A stretch of 37,170 nt of DNA, taken from positions 1 through 37,170 of the IMG/VR virus record IMGVR_UViG_3300027973_000108, one strand, 5' to 3'. Under the pieces are notes generated by a model. It was not told the origin of the DNA and did not search any database. It worked only from the letters and a program-made list of their open reading frames with translations. The position numbers and the translations under genes are program-made. How positions within the stretch are numbered: position 1 is the stretch's first letter; each line of letters begins with the position of its first letter. Source of the stretch: a virus. Positions 15,645 to 24,091 of the stretch are shown piece after piece.

Positions 15645-15924
15645 AAGATTTAATATAGACGTAGAGTTTAATGATGATTCTGATATGATTAGACTTAAAA
15701 ATCAATACGAAAACATGCTAACTCATCAAATGAGGGATAAAGGATATTCAAGAGTACTTGACATAGACACTGCATTTTCGGTAGAATTTACAGGACAAAC
15801 GTGGAGATTCTTAATGACACTTCATGGCGTATATACAGGAAGGAGAAAAGCATGGGAATCAGAGGGACTGGTACAGGGCAAGCTAATGCCACGCAGTATG
15901 CACCCAAACACATTAAGTCAGTAA
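15622..15924 (+). CDS. Conserved-looking 100-residue protein between helicase and primase
   Basis: The ATG at 15622 lies 23 bases before the helicase stop, and the gene overlaps the primase start by 73 bases. The protein has a basic N-terminus, a helix with charged residues (MIRLKNQYENMLTHQMRDKG) and a C-terminal strand region (VEFTGQTWRFLMTLHGVYTG). No known motif. Its lodging inside the helicase-primase unit suggests a replication accessory role. The overlaps are long, but codon use and composition look like neighbouring genes. Confidence 0.55.
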   Translation: MYQHKQIKRFNIDVEFNDDSDMIRLKNQYENMLTHQMRDKGYSRVLDIDTAFSVEFTGQTWRFLMTLHGVYTGRRKAWESEGLVQGKLMPRSMHPNTLSQ

Positions 15925-16850
15925 TAAAAGAAATAGGCTTAAGGATCATCAGCGAGTCTAATAGCAATCTAGTTATATACTGTCCATTTCATAACAATAC
16001 CCATAGCCCAAGTTTCTATATAAGTGAAGAGAATGGAGCCTGGCTTTGTTTTAATCCATCGTGTGGAGAAACTGGTAACATAATTCAACTGGTTAAAAGA
16101 ATTGCAAATAAAAATGATTTTGAAGCTATTAGATTAATTACCTCAAAGGAATCACAAGTTTTAGATAACTTTGACGAAGCACTAAATGAAATGTTTGAAG
16201 ACAAACCAGACTTTATAGAGTTTGATCAAAGTAAATTAGATGATCTATCGCTAGAGTTAACCTTAAATAAATCAGCCAGAGATTATTTTGAATCTCGTGG
16301 AATAAATCAAGAGTCAATGAATCATTTTAAATTAGGGTACTCTGAGTCTCAGGGAATGGTTATTGTCCCAGTACACAGTCCAGATGGAACTCCAGTGGGC
16401 TTAGTAGGCAGATCAATATCTGAAAAGAAATTTAAAAATAGTACAAACCTTCCTAAAAACAAAACACTATTTAATATACATAGGGCAAAAAGAATTGGCG
16501 ATCAAGTTATCATTGTTGAATCTAGTTTTGATGCAATAAGAATACATCAATCTGGCTTCCCTAATGTTATTGCAACTCTAGGCGGTCACATATCCACAGA
16601 TAATTTAAAATTATTAAATAGACATTTCAATAAAATAATTATAATGACAGATTCAGATCAGGCTGGTAGAGAATTAGGAGTTTCAATTTCTAATAAATTA
16701 AAGAACAAAGACATCTTGTGGGCATCTTATTCTTATGGTAAGATATACCCTCATGATGCAAAAGATGCAGGAGACATGACTGAAGAAGAAATTAAACATT
16801 GTATTAACAATGCAGTTTCTGATATAGAATACAAATCCTGGAGCTTGTGA
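15852..16850 (+). CDS. dnaG: DnaG-type DNA primase
   Basis: 332 residues from the ATG at 15852, which has AGGAGA six bases upstream; a longer in-frame start at 15801 lacks this. An N-terminal zinc motif (CPFH at about residue 43, CFNPSC near 66) matches the CHC2 finger of primases. The TOPRIM domain has a Glu motif (IIVESSFDAI near 221) and a DxD motif (MTDSDQAGRE near 264). It makes RNA primers at the fork with the adjacent helicase. It is shorter than bacterial DnaG (about 580 residues), lacking the C-terminal helicase-interaction domain, as is common in phages. Confidence 0.88.
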   Translation: MGIRGTGTGQANATQYAPKHIKSVIKEIGLRIISESNSNLVIYCPFHNNTHSPSFYISEENGAWLCFNPSCGETGNIIQLVKRIANKNDFEAIRLITSKESQVLDNFDEALNEMFEDKPDFIEFDQSKLDDLSLELTLNKSARDYFESRGINQESMNHFKLGYSESQGMVIVPVHSPDGTPVGLVGRSISEKKFKNSTNLPKNKTLFNIHRAKRIGDQVIIVESSFDAIRIHQSGFPNVIATLGGHISTDNLKLLNRHFNKIIIMTDSDQAGRELGVSISNKLKNKDILWASYSYGKIYPHDAKDAGDMTEEEIKHCINNAVSDIEYKSWSL

Positions 16851-16856
16851 TATAAT
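16848..16856 (+). promoter_or_regulatory. Extended -10 promoter upstream of the ssDNA-binding protein gene
   Basis: TGA-TATAAT with the hexamer at 16851-16856, overlapping the primase stop codon. No good -35. A leader of about 43 bases carries a small hairpin (GATGG 16866-16870 with CCATC 16878-16882) and an AGAAAAGGA ribosome-binding site. Confidence 0.55.
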
Positions 16857-16905
16857 AAAGTAACAGATGGATTTATACCATCAACTATAGAGAAAAGGAA
16901 ATAAA

Positions 16906-17580
16906 ATGGGTCTAGTAAAAGGATTAAAAGATTTAAATAAAGTTATGGACAAACCGCAATCATCTGGCGGAGACGGCACAAAAGCTCGTTGGGTAAAATT
17001 AGATGATTTAGAAAGTGTAAAGATTAGATTTCTTCAGGAATTAGATCCTGACTCCCCACATTATAATGAAAAAAATGGTTTAGGTTTTATTGCAGTAGAG
17101 CATACAAACCCAAGAGACTATAAGCGCAAAGCATTATGCACAATTGATGACCAAGGAAAATGCTGGGGTTGCGAACAACACCGTAAGGATTATAAGGCAG
17201 GATGGAAGGGACGTTCTCGTCTCTATATCAATGTCCTAGTAGATGATGGCAAAGAAGAACCATATGTTGCTATTTTGTCTCAGGGAAGTAGCGGAAAGAC
17301 TATTACCCCAACACTAATTGAATATGCTGGAGAAATGGGAAGCATTTCAAATCTAGTGTGGCGCATTAAGCGTACAGGCACAAAAACAGACACAAGCTAC
17401 ACATCAATTCCTTTAGCAAAAGACGAATCTCCTTTTGATTTTTCTAGCATGGAATTGTACGAATTAGAAAAGGTTGCAGTCCGTGACCTACCCTACACGG
17501 AACAAGACTCCTTTTTTAACGGAGAAGGTAATGAAGGCGGAGAAGAACAGCCTTCAGGATCAGGTAGCGTAGAGTGGTAA
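16906..17580 (+). CDS. ssb: Single-stranded DNA-binding protein (phage type)
   Basis: 224 residues. A zinc-binding Cys/His group lies at about residues 77-92 (ALCTIDDQGKCWGCEQH), inside an OB-like region (RLYINVLVDDGKEEPYVAIL), and the last 20 residues are acidic and Gly/Ser-rich, ending GSVEW. This resembles the T4 gp32-like ssDNA-binding proteins of phages: a zinc-containing OB core plus an acidic tail that contacts replication proteins. A separate promoter suggests it is made in large amounts. Arg codons are mainly CGT, in contrast to AGA elsewhere, which would fit high expression. Confidence 0.75.
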   Translation: MGLVKGLKDLNKVMDKPQSSGGDGTKARWVKLDDLESVKIRFLQELDPDSPHYNEKNGLGFIAVEHTNPRDYKRKALCTIDDQGKCWGCEQHRKDYKAGWKGRSRLYINVLVDDGKEEPYVAILSQGSSGKTITPTLIEYAGEMGSISNLVWRIKRTGTKTDTSYTSIPLAKDESPFDFSSMELYELEKVAVRDLPYTEQDSFFNGEGNEGGEEQPSGSGSVEW

Positions 17581-17583
17581 AAG

Positions 17584-17605
17584 GTGGGGCGGGAAACCGC
17601 CCCAC
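17584..17605 (+). other. Perfect 9-bp hairpin with GAAA tetraloop between ssb and a tRNA
   Basis: GTGGGGCGG (17584-17592), loop GAAA, CCGCCCCAC (17597-17605). The GC-rich stem has no T tract after it, so it is not a typical intrinsic terminator. It may protect the 3' end of the ssb message or mark the 5' processing boundary of the tRNA that starts 3 bases later. Confidence 0.7.
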
Positions 17606-17608
17606 TCT

Positions 17609-17681
17609 GCCAGGGTAGCCCAGTGGTAGAGGCGATAGACTTAAAATTTATAAAGCGTGGGTTCGAACCCCACCCTTGGTA
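17609..17681 (+). tRNA. tRNA with UAA anticodon (Leu by anticodon), short variable loop
   Basis: Cloverleaf folded by hand: acceptor 17609-17615 with 17674-17680 (G1-U72 and G5-U68 wobbles), D stem with a C-A mismatch, anticodon stem ATAGA/TTTAT with loop CTTAAAA (anticodon TAA, 17642-17644), 5-base variable loop, perfect T stem GTGGG/CCCAC, discriminator A. CCA is not encoded. UAA reads the Leu codon UUA, common in this phage. Leu tRNAs normally have a long variable arm; this one does not, which is unusual. No promoter is obvious, so it may be processed from the ssb or polymerase transcript. Confidence 0.8.
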
Positions 17682-17707
17682 CATGAGAAAAGAAAAGGCG
17701 GAATAAC

Positions 17708-20700
17708 ATGAGCTTTGCACACTTACACGTACATAGCTATTACTCTTTAATGGATGGATTAAATTCACCAGAAGAACTATGTCAAGCAGCATTGGATGCT
17801 GGGCAGACATCAATTGCAATAACAGATCACGGAACCCTATCTTCACATAGAGAAATGCAAATTGCTGCAAAGAAACTTGGGATAAAACCAATACTTGGAG
17901 TAGAGGCATACATCTCTCCAACAGATAGATTTGATAGATCTTCAAAGACAGATAAATCTATTCAGGCTTACAACCACATTATCCTATTGGCAAAAAATAA
18001 AAAGGGATTAAAAAATATTAATACTCTACAAGAGCTTGCTTGGAACGAAGGCTTTTATCACAAGCCAAGAATTGATAGGGAAATTTTAAATGATTATAGC
18101 GAAGGTATTATCGTACTCAGCGGATGTCTTAATGGACTCATTAGTAAGGCTATCGATAGAGGTAACATGGAGGAAGCAGAACTTCTTCTCAAAGGCTTTA
18201 AACAAACTTTTGGACAAGATTTTTACGTGGAAGTGCAATCACATAACCCTGCGGAGATCAACTCTGCCCTTTTAGAATTAGCAGACAAGCTTGGAATTAA
18301 GTCGGTGGCAACTGGTGATGCTCACTTTGCTAAAGGTGAAGATAAGGTATTAGAAGAAGCCATGCTAATCCTTTCCACATCTCCTAAATCTGATAAAGAT
18401 GCAGACTTTGAGATGTCTAGGAATATGAATAATATGTTAGATAGATTTAATTATCTTTATCCTGACCGTAGAATTTCATTTCAGGACTATAATTTATTTA
18501 TTCAATCACGCTCTGAAATTGAGGCGGACTTCAACAAGGCTGGGATTACCCGTATAGATATATATGAGAATACTATAGAGATAGCCAATAAAATTGGAGA
18601 ATACGATTTTAACGTAGGACTAGACCTACTCCCAGTACCTAAGACGGATGCTGACGATAAACTGTCTCAAATGGCCTTAGAAGGCCTTAAAAGGCTATCT
18701 CTAGACCAAGACAAGGTCTATATTGATAGATTAGAAGAAGAGTTATCTATAATTAAAGATAAATCATTTGCCTCATATTTCTTAGTGGTGGCAGACATGA
18801 TTAATTGGGCCAAAGACAATAATATCATGGTGGGTCCTGGCCGAGGCTCTGCAGCTGGATCATTAGTTTGTTATTCATTAGGAATTACAGATGTTGATCC
18901 AATTGAATACGATCTATTGTTTTTCCGATTCATTAACCCAGAGCGTAACGACTTCCCAGATATTGATACAGATTTTGAAGATCGCCGTCGCAAAGAGGTT
19001 AAAGACTATCTTAAAAAGAAATTTAAGCACGTAGCATCTATTTCAACATACACTTACTTTAAAGACAAGGGTGTAATTAGAGATGCTGCTCGTGTATTTA
19101 TGGTGCCATTACAGGATGTAAATCGTGCAATGAAATCAATTGATACGTTTGAAGATTTTATGGAGTCTCCTAACACAAAAGAATTTAGAATGAAATATCC
19201 TGAAGTTGTATGGCTTGCTGAAAGACTGCGTGGAAAAATTAGAAGCGTTGGGGTTCACGCTGCTGGAGTTGTTGTTGCAAAAGATGATTTAAGAAATTTT
19301 GCTCCCATTGAGTCTCGTGAAGATGCACAGGATAAAGTTTCTGGAAGAATACCAGTCGTTGCATACGATATGGATACGGTAGCAGATATCGGATTAATTA
19401 AACTAGATGCACTTGGACTAAAGACACTTTCTGTAATTTCAGACACATTAAAAGCAATTAAAGAAAGACACAATAAAGAAATTATATTATCTGATCTACC
19501 ATTTGACGACCTAGATGTTTATAAAACATTAAGCGAAGGATATACCAAGGGAGTCTTTCAGGCTGAAGCTACACCTTATACAAACCTATTAATTAAAATG
19601 GGTGTAGATAAATTTGAAGATCTTGCTGCGTCGAATGCTTTGGTACGCCCAGGAGCTATGAATACAGTAGGAGCCTCTTACATTAAACGTAAACACGGTG
19701 ACGAGGCAGTAAAATTTATTCACCCAATTATGAAGCCTTTCACCGAGAACACATATGGTGTTATCATATATCAAGAGCAAGTTATGCAAGCCTGCGTTCA
19801 TTTAGGTGGGATGTCTTGGTCAGAGGCTGACAAGGTCCGCAAGATTATTGGAAAGAAGAAAGATGCAAAAGAATTCGACAAGTTCAAGGATCGCTTTATT
19901 GATGGCGCTTCAAAACACATTTCTAAGAAGCAAGCCGAAACGCTTTGGCATACTTTTGAAGCTCACGCAGGTTACTCTTTTAATCGTTCTCACGCTGTTG
20001 CTTATTCCATGCTTAGTTATTATACGGCTTGGCTTAAGCATTATTACCCGCTTGAATTTATTTTTTCAATTCTTAAAAACGAAAACGATAAAGACAAAAG
20101 AACAGAATATTTGATTGAGGCTAAAAGATTAAATCTTAAAGTTTTATTGCCTCATATCAATGAATCTGAGTTGTATTTTTCTCTTAAAGATAATGCAATT
20201 CAATTCGGACTAGCCGAAGTTAAATTTATTTCGGATAGCATAGCTAACAAAATAATAGAAAAGAGACCATATGGGAATTATTCGGAATTTATCCAAAAGG
20301 CGTCTACCAAGGGCAGTGGGATTAACAGCAGGGCTATTTCTGCTCTTAATAACATTGGTGGGGCTGCTTTTGAGGATAATCAGCGTAGTGGCAAAGAAAA
20401 AGAAAACTACTACGAGTACTTAGGTATACCAACATTTAATATAGACTTGCCACCAAGAATTAAAGCTCAGGCAAGACCAATTCAAGAATTTGACGACCTC
20501 GGATCATTTCCAGTATTTGGAATGGTAAAGAGCATAAAAAGAGGAACTGGTTGGGCTAGAGTAGAACTAGTTGACGAAACTGGATCAATTGGGTTATTTC
20601 ACAATGAACAAACTCAAATTGAAACAGGACAGATGTATTTTATTCTTGTTGGAGATAACAGAATTGCAAGATATATTAAGGTTAATGAAATGGACCCAAA

Positions 20701-20974
20701 CGGATCTGATTTATTTGTAGATTACCTTTACAGAAAAGAATACGATATGGAAGACGATGAAATGATGGTAATTAATTTTAGCCCATATAAAACAAAAGCT
20801 GGCAAGACTATGGCACACATCGTTATGACAAACAAAAATAAAGAGTTGCAACGTGCAATTGCCTTTCCAACAATGTATTCAAAAGTGGTTGGCAAAATGC
20901 GTGAAGGAATGAAATGCAGACCAGTTCTTTCTCAATTAGAGGATGGAACGTTAATGATAAAGGAAATAAAATGA
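17708..20974 (+). CDS. dnaE: DNA polymerase III alpha subunit
   Basis: 1088 residues. The N-terminal PHP domain has HLHVHS at residues 5-10 and ITDHG near 38-42. The polymerase core shows VGPGRGSAAGS near 375, the catalytic pair in FPDIDTDFEDRR near 416-427, and a further Asp in the AYDMDTVADIG segment near 555. A helix-hairpin-helix region and an OB-fold (FGMVKSIKRGTGWARVELVD) close the protein. It is a little shorter than cellular DnaE (about 1160), with the C-terminal tau-binding part reduced. It is the phage replicative polymerase. It has an AAGGCGG-type ribosome-binding site. Its stop overlaps the next start as ATGA. Confidence 0.95.
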   Translation: MSFAHLHVHSYYSLMDGLNSPEELCQAALDAGQTSIAITDHGTLSSHREMQIAAKKLGIKPILGVEAYISPTDRFDRSSKTDKSIQAYNHIILLAKNKKGLKNINTLQELAWNEGFYHKPRIDREILNDYSEGIIVLSGCLNGLISKAIDRGNMEEAELLLKGFKQTFGQDFYVEVQSHNPAEINSALLELADKLGIKSVATGDAHFAKGEDKVLEEAMLILSTSPKSDKDADFEMSRNMNNMLDRFNYLYPDRRISFQDYNLFIQSRSEIEADFNKAGITRIDIYENTIEIANKIGEYDFNVGLDLLPVPKTDADDKLSQMALEGLKRLSLDQDKVYIDRLEEELSIIKDKSFASYFLVVADMINWAKDNNIMVGPGRGSAAGSLVCYSLGITDVDPIEYDLLFFRFINPERNDFPDIDTDFEDRRRKEVKDYLKKKFKHVASISTYTYFKDKGVIRDAARVFMVPLQDVNRAMKSIDTFEDFMESPNTKEFRMKYPEVVWLAERLRGKIRSVGVHAAGVVVAKDDLRNFAPIESREDAQDKVSGRIPVVAYDMDTVADIGLIKLDALGLKTLSVISDTLKAIKERHNKEIILSDLPFDDLDVYKTLSEGYTKGVFQAEATPYTNLLIKMGVDKFEDLAASNALVRPGAMNTVGASYIKRKHGDEAVKFIHPIMKPFTENTYGVIIYQEQVMQACVHLGGMSWSEADKVRKIIGKKKDAKEFDKFKDRFIDGASKHISKKQAETLWHTFEAHAGYSFNRSHAVAYSMLSYYTAWLKHYYPLEFIFSILKNENDKDKRTEYLIEAKRLNLKVLLPHINESELYFSLKDNAIQFGLAEVKFISDSIANKIIEKRPYGNYSEFIQKASTKGSGINSRAISALNNIGGAAFEDNQRSGKEKENYYEYLGIPTFNIDLPPRIKAQARPIQEFDDLGSFPVFGMVKSIKRGTGWARVELVDETGSIGLFHNEQTQIETGQMYFILVGDNRIARYIKVNEMDPNGSDLFVDYLYRKEYDMEDDEMMVINFSPYKTKAGKTMAHIVMTNKNKELQRAIAFPTMYSKVVGKMREGMKCRPVLSQLEDGTLMIKEIK

Positions 20975-21210
20975 ATAAAACACCATCTGAAGTATACCAA
21001 GCAATGAGTGCTACTAATATTTTAGTTGCAATACTGCAATCTCAAAAGACTATATCTATTCCGCTAAGTATATTCCTTGAGGCGTCACAGCAAGACCAGG
21101 AGCTAAGTGTTGAATATGATGAAGAAAGCTCTTCATTTTTATTTGAACTGAAGGAGAAGGATGAGCGACAAGATGATCAAAAGAATGTTGAGCCAAATTC
21201 AAATGAATAA
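20971..21210 (+). CDS. Small acidic protein of unknown function
   Basis: 79 residues from the ATG at 20971 in an ATGA overlap with dnaE; an upstream in-frame start at 20914 would lie inside dnaE. The first half is helical (EVYQAMSATNILVAILQSQK), the second half is acidic with Glu/Asp runs. The family is not recognised. Translation is probably coupled to the polymerase, so a polymerase accessory role is possible. It overlaps the MazG-like gene by 50 bases. Confidence 0.5.
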   Translation: MNKTPSEVYQAMSATNILVAILQSQKTISIPLSIFLEASQQDQELSVEYDEESSSFLFELKEKDERQDDQKNVEPNSNE

Positions 21211-21544
21211 CCTAGTTACAGATTATGGCCTAGACGCTTTAGCAGCAGTGCTTCATGAAAATGCTAAAGAAAAAGGATTTTGGGATGGTCAATATTCTCA
21301 TGACAAAATTGGAAATAAGCTTGCTTTGGTACATTCAGAAGTTACAGAGGTTCTGGAGGCTATCAGAAAAGAAAAAGGCTCAGAGGAAATTGTAGAGGAA
21401 ATAGCAGATACAATTATTAGAATTCTAGACGTATATGCAGCAATGAAAAATGAAGATCAAATAATGCACAGTTTGGATGAAGTGTTGCAAAACAAAATCA
21501 ATAAAAATAAAACAAGACCAGCCCTTCACGGCAATTTATTTTAA
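21161..21544 (+). CDS. MazG-like nucleotide pyrophosphohydrolase
   Basis: 127 residues with an AAGGAG ribosome-binding site inside the upstream gene. The core reads KLALVHSEVTEVLEAIRK followed by EEIVEEIADTIIRILDVYA: the E-x2-E ... E-x2-D metal-binding pattern of all-alpha MazG-type NTP pyrophosphohydrolases. These enzymes cleave NTPs or dNTPs to monophosphates; phage versions adjust nucleotide pools or remove alarmones. Gene place between polymerase and recA fits a nucleotide-pool role. Confidence 0.75.
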   Translation: MSDKMIKRMLSQIQMNNLVTDYGLDALAAVLHENAKEKGFWDGQYSHDKIGNKLALVHSEVTEVLEAIRKEKGSEEIVEEIADTIIRILDVYAAMKNEDQIMHSLDEVLQNKINKNKTRPALHGNLF

Positions 21545-21553
21545 TGCTATAAT
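21525..21553 (+). promoter_or_regulatory. Promoter for recA
   Basis: TTCACG (21525-21530), a 17-base spacer and TGC-TATAAT (hexamer 21548-21553). The -35 is weak but the extended -10 is perfect. The leader is about 16 bases with an AGAAAGAAA purine stretch before the ATG at 21576. Confidence 0.65.
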
Positions 21554-21575
21554 GAACCAATAGAGAAAGAAAACA

Positions 21576-22580
21576 ATGACAATTTTAATAGATGATATAT
21601 TAGCAAAACTAGATTCAAAAACAAGAGCAAGAGTTCAATCAGCGCAGAATGTTATTGTTGAAAAACAAAAAACTCCAAGCATTGGATTAAATATGGCTCT
21701 TCGTGGTGGACTGGGTTATGGTAGACAGGCTCTTGTGTGGGGCAATAAGTCTGCTGGAAAATCTTCTTTTTGCTTACAAATGATAGCGATTGCTCAAAAA
21801 GAAGGAAAGACTTGTGCATGGATTGATTCCGAAGCTTCCTACGATCAGTCTTGGGCAGAAAAACTAGGAGTAGACTCTTCTTCCCTTATTTACTCTACAG
21901 CAAAAACTGTTAACGACATGGTTGATGTTGGTGTAAAGCTTATGGAAGCAGGCGTAGATATGATTGTTGTTGATTCTATATCTGCACTATTGCCAGGAAT
22001 TTATTTTGAAAAAGATGGAAATGAAATGAAAGATTTGCAAGATACAAAGCAAATCGGCGCTGAAGCAAAGGATATGACTCACGCAGTCAAAATGTTAAAT
22101 TATGCAAACAAAAACACATTACTTGTTCTCATCTCACAACAACGAAATCAATTTGGATCTATGCATGCTAGTCACATTCCCACAGGTGGCATGGCAGTCA
22201 AGTTCTTTTCTTCCACAGTCATTAAACTTTGGTCATCTGAAGCTGAGGCTAATGCTATTAAGGCTGGCATTAAAGTTGGCGATAAAATTATCGAACAAAG
22301 AGTTGGAAGACCCGTTAACTGGATTATTGATTACAACAAGCTCGGCCCCCCAAATTTATCAGGACAATACGATTTTTATTACCAAGGGGAAACTCTTGGT
22401 GTAGATTCAATAGGAGAAACTCTAGATGTTGCAGAAATGACAGGGGTTGTTGAAAAAGGTGGAGCTTGGTATACTGTTAATGGAGAAAGACTACAGGGCC
22501 GTGCAAAAGCAGTACAGTATCTTAAAGATAACCCAAAAGTTGTGGCTAAGCTAAAAGAGGATATAGATGCAAAATTCTGA
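21576..22580 (+). CDS. recA: RecA-like recombinase
   Basis: 334 residues. Walker A is GNKSAGKSS at about residues 55-63, a catalytic Glu follows in WIDSEASYD near 90, Walker B is MIVVDSIS near 129, and the LISQQRNQFG segment near 185 matches the Gln-containing switch of RecA. The family coats ssDNA and carries out strand exchange; in phages it supports recombination-dependent replication and repair. Size matches bacterial RecA. It has its own promoter, and its end overlaps the 2OG oxygenase gene by 14 bases. Confidence 0.9.
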   Translation: MTILIDDILAKLDSKTRARVQSAQNVIVEKQKTPSIGLNMALRGGLGYGRQALVWGNKSAGKSSFCLQMIAIAQKEGKTCAWIDSEASYDQSWAEKLGVDSSSLIYSTAKTVNDMVDVGVKLMEAGVDMIVVDSISALLPGIYFEKDGNEMKDLQDTKQIGAEAKDMTHAVKMLNYANKNTLLVLISQQRNQFGSMHASHIPTGGMAVKFFSSTVIKLWSSEAEANAIKAGIKVGDKIIEQRVGRPVNWIIDYNKLGPPNLSGQYDFYYQGETLGVDSIGETLDVAEMTGVVEKGGAWYTVNGERLQGRAKAVQYLKDNPKVVAKLKEDIDAKF

Positions 22581-23487
22581 TGTGCTAAATGATATAAAGC
22601 TTTATAAAATTTCAGAAGCTGTTATTTTATACAAAAATGTAATTAAAAATGTAGAAGATATTTTATCTTTTTTTAAAGATGCAGAGCTTTACAAAGAAGA
22701 CACCTACATGATGAAAAAGTTTTATAAATGGGGACAATATGGTATAGAGACTGAAATTGATTCTGCAACCTTTCATAATTTTTCTCCAGAATTTTTTAAC
22801 CCAGAAGACCCAGAACAAGTAAAACAAAAAAACTCTTTAGAGAGAATGATGAATGCATATAGGTTTGTAAAAAATGATTTTATGGCTAAATATGGTAGCA
22901 AAGACATTTGGCCTAGCAATTATAAAAAAGTAAATCTTTTTAACGAATTTCCTAGTACAAAAATTGCATTTTTAAAGTACAATAAAGAAAATGTTCGGAC
23001 TATTAATAGCAAGAAGGTTAATATTAATTTTACAGCTTTTCATAGTGATTATTTTGATCAGGACATGGACACGCCTGGAAAAAAATTAATATTTACAGTT
23101 ATGTTGTATTTAAATGATGATTATAGCAATGGAGAAATTTGTTTTTGGGACGGTGAAAAAATTGTAGGATACAAACCAAAAGCTGGTGACATTATTGCAT
23201 TCCCATCTTGTGAGCCATTTTATCATGGAGTTTTAGATATGCACAACGCTGACAGGTATACAATAAGAATGAACTATTTTGTAGAGACAGACGGGTCAAA
23301 AGAATTTAAGTCTGGTGAGTTTGAGCCATCTTTAAATTTAACAAATTATAAAGTTTCATACGCATGGGGTAAAGATAACGTTATGACAATAACAAGCCCA
23401 GAGCTTGCAAAAAGTAGTTTTGTAAAACCTCCTACAATATTAGATGAGAGTAAAATGGAAAGGATGGATATAGATGCCAAATCTTAA
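22567..23487 (+). CDS. 2-oxoglutarate/Fe(II)-dependent oxygenase (prolyl 4-hydroxylase-like)
   Basis: 306 residues. The iron-binding facial triad is visible: His-x-Asp in FHSDYFDQD near residue 158, the distal His in FYHGVLDMHN near 219, and the 2-oxoglutarate-binding Arg in RYTIRMNYF about 11-15 residues later. The strand ending KLIFTVMLYLNDDYSNGEI is typical of P4H-like enzymes. The family hydroxylates proteins, nucleic acids or small molecules; phage substrates are mostly unknown. The start lies in the end of recA (14-base overlap), so expression is coupled to it. Candidate substrates include a phage structural protein or a modified base. Confidence 0.8.
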   Translation: MQNSDVLNDIKLYKISEAVILYKNVIKNVEDILSFFKDAELYKEDTYMMKKFYKWGQYGIETEIDSATFHNFSPEFFNPEDPEQVKQKNSLERMMNAYRFVKNDFMAKYGSKDIWPSNYKKVNLFNEFPSTKIAFLKYNKENVRTINSKKVNINFTAFHSDYFDQDMDTPGKKLIFTVMLYLNDDYSNGEICFWDGEKIVGYKPKAGDIIAFPSCEPFYHGVLDMHNADRYTIRMNYFVETDGSKEFKSGEFEPSLNLTNYKVSYAWGKDNVMTITSPELAKSSFVKPPTILDESKMERMDIDAKS

Positions 23488-23662
23488 TGAATTTTTTCAC
23501 AAGCCAGAAGTTTTACACAATATAGAGCTTGAAAAAATAAATGGAATTAAACCATGTTCAAAGTGCAACAAGGATTCAGAGGAAGCGTTTTGGGATCCTG
23601 CAACACTAACAATGAGCTGGAGATGCCCAGAAGGCCACGATAATCAGTACAAGGTTTCATGA
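23474..23662 (+). CDS. Small zinc-ribbon protein
   Basis: 62 residues, overlapping the oxygenase gene by 14 bases. The Cys pair CSKC (near residues 28-31) and the downstream CPEGH (near 51-55) form a likely C-x2-C / C-x3-H zinc site. The rest is short and has no membrane segment. A nucleic-acid or protein adaptor role is possible. It is coupled to the next gene by an ATGA overlap. Confidence 0.55.
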   Translation: MPNLNEFFHKPEVLHNIELEKINGIKPCSKCNKDSEEAFWDPATLTMSWRCPEGHDNQYKVS

Positions 23663-23973
23663 TGTCAGAAAGATCTGAAGTGAAGAGAGATGGCGCTAAG
23701 GCACAAAAAAATAGTGGTCGTGGTGAATATCAAAAAGGTGATGCTAAATGGAACCAATTCCTTGTAGACTATAAGGAGGCATCTTCATCATTTACTCTAA
23801 ACAAGACGGTATGGTCCAAGATATGTACCGACACCTTTAAAGTAAACAGGGACATGCATCCAGCTTTAAAAATTATTATCGGTACAGACTCTAAAGTTAG
23901 GTTGGGTATAATTGAATGGTCTATTTTAGAAGAGTTAATTAATTGCTGGGAGGAAAATAATGGGAAACAATAA
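23659..23973 (+). CDS. Putative Holliday-junction resolvase / endonuclease-like protein
   Basis: 104 residues. The pattern DGAKAQKNSGRGEYQKGDAKW, followed by LVDYKEASSSF, echoes the small archaeal/phage resolvases of the PD-(D/E)xK fold: an Arg/Lys-rich N-terminus, a Gly-Asp, then a strand with a D-x-K pair (here VDYK, where VExK is usual). The C-terminal half (VWSKICTDTFKVNRDMHPAL, IIIGTDSKVRLGIIEW) fits the remaining core. With the RuvC-like gene at 25641 this would be a second junction nuclease. The call is tentative. Confidence 0.45.
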   Translation: MMSERSEVKRDGAKAQKNSGRGEYQKGDAKWNQFLVDYKEASSSFTLNKTVWSKICTDTFKVNRDMHPALKIIIGTDSKVRLGIIEWSILEELINCWEENNGKQ

Positions 23974-24091
23974 TAAAATACCTTTTAACGAAACAGTTAT
24001 AAAGAATGGTAGAATTATTAGGCTAAGAAAAGATGGGTCAGTAAAAGCAGATCTTGGCCCATATGGGAAAAAGGAGAAACCCAAAAAATGA
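23960..24091 (+). CDS. 43-residue basic protein
   Basis: An ATG at 23960 behind a GGGAGGAAAA ribosome-binding site opens a 43-codon frame ending at TGA 24089-24091. The product is basic, with an IKNGRIIRLRKDGS strand pair and a Lys-rich tail (GKKEKPKK). It overlaps both neighbours and shares an ATGA with the next gene. The strong ribosome-binding site makes it a real gene; the function is unknown, nucleic-acid binding is possible from charge. Confidence 0.55.
   Translation: MGNNNKIPFNETVIKNGRIIRLRKDGSVKADLGPYGKKEKPKK

Noticed and set aside
17493-17945. 150-codon open frame on the - strand
   Set aside because: It runs antisense through the end of ssb, the tRNA and the start of dnaE, all of which are well supported; no start signals.
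19806-22404. Alternative + strand frames at 19806-20114 and 22102-22404
   Set aside because: Out-of-frame with dnaE and recA, both of which show catalytic motifs over the same bases.
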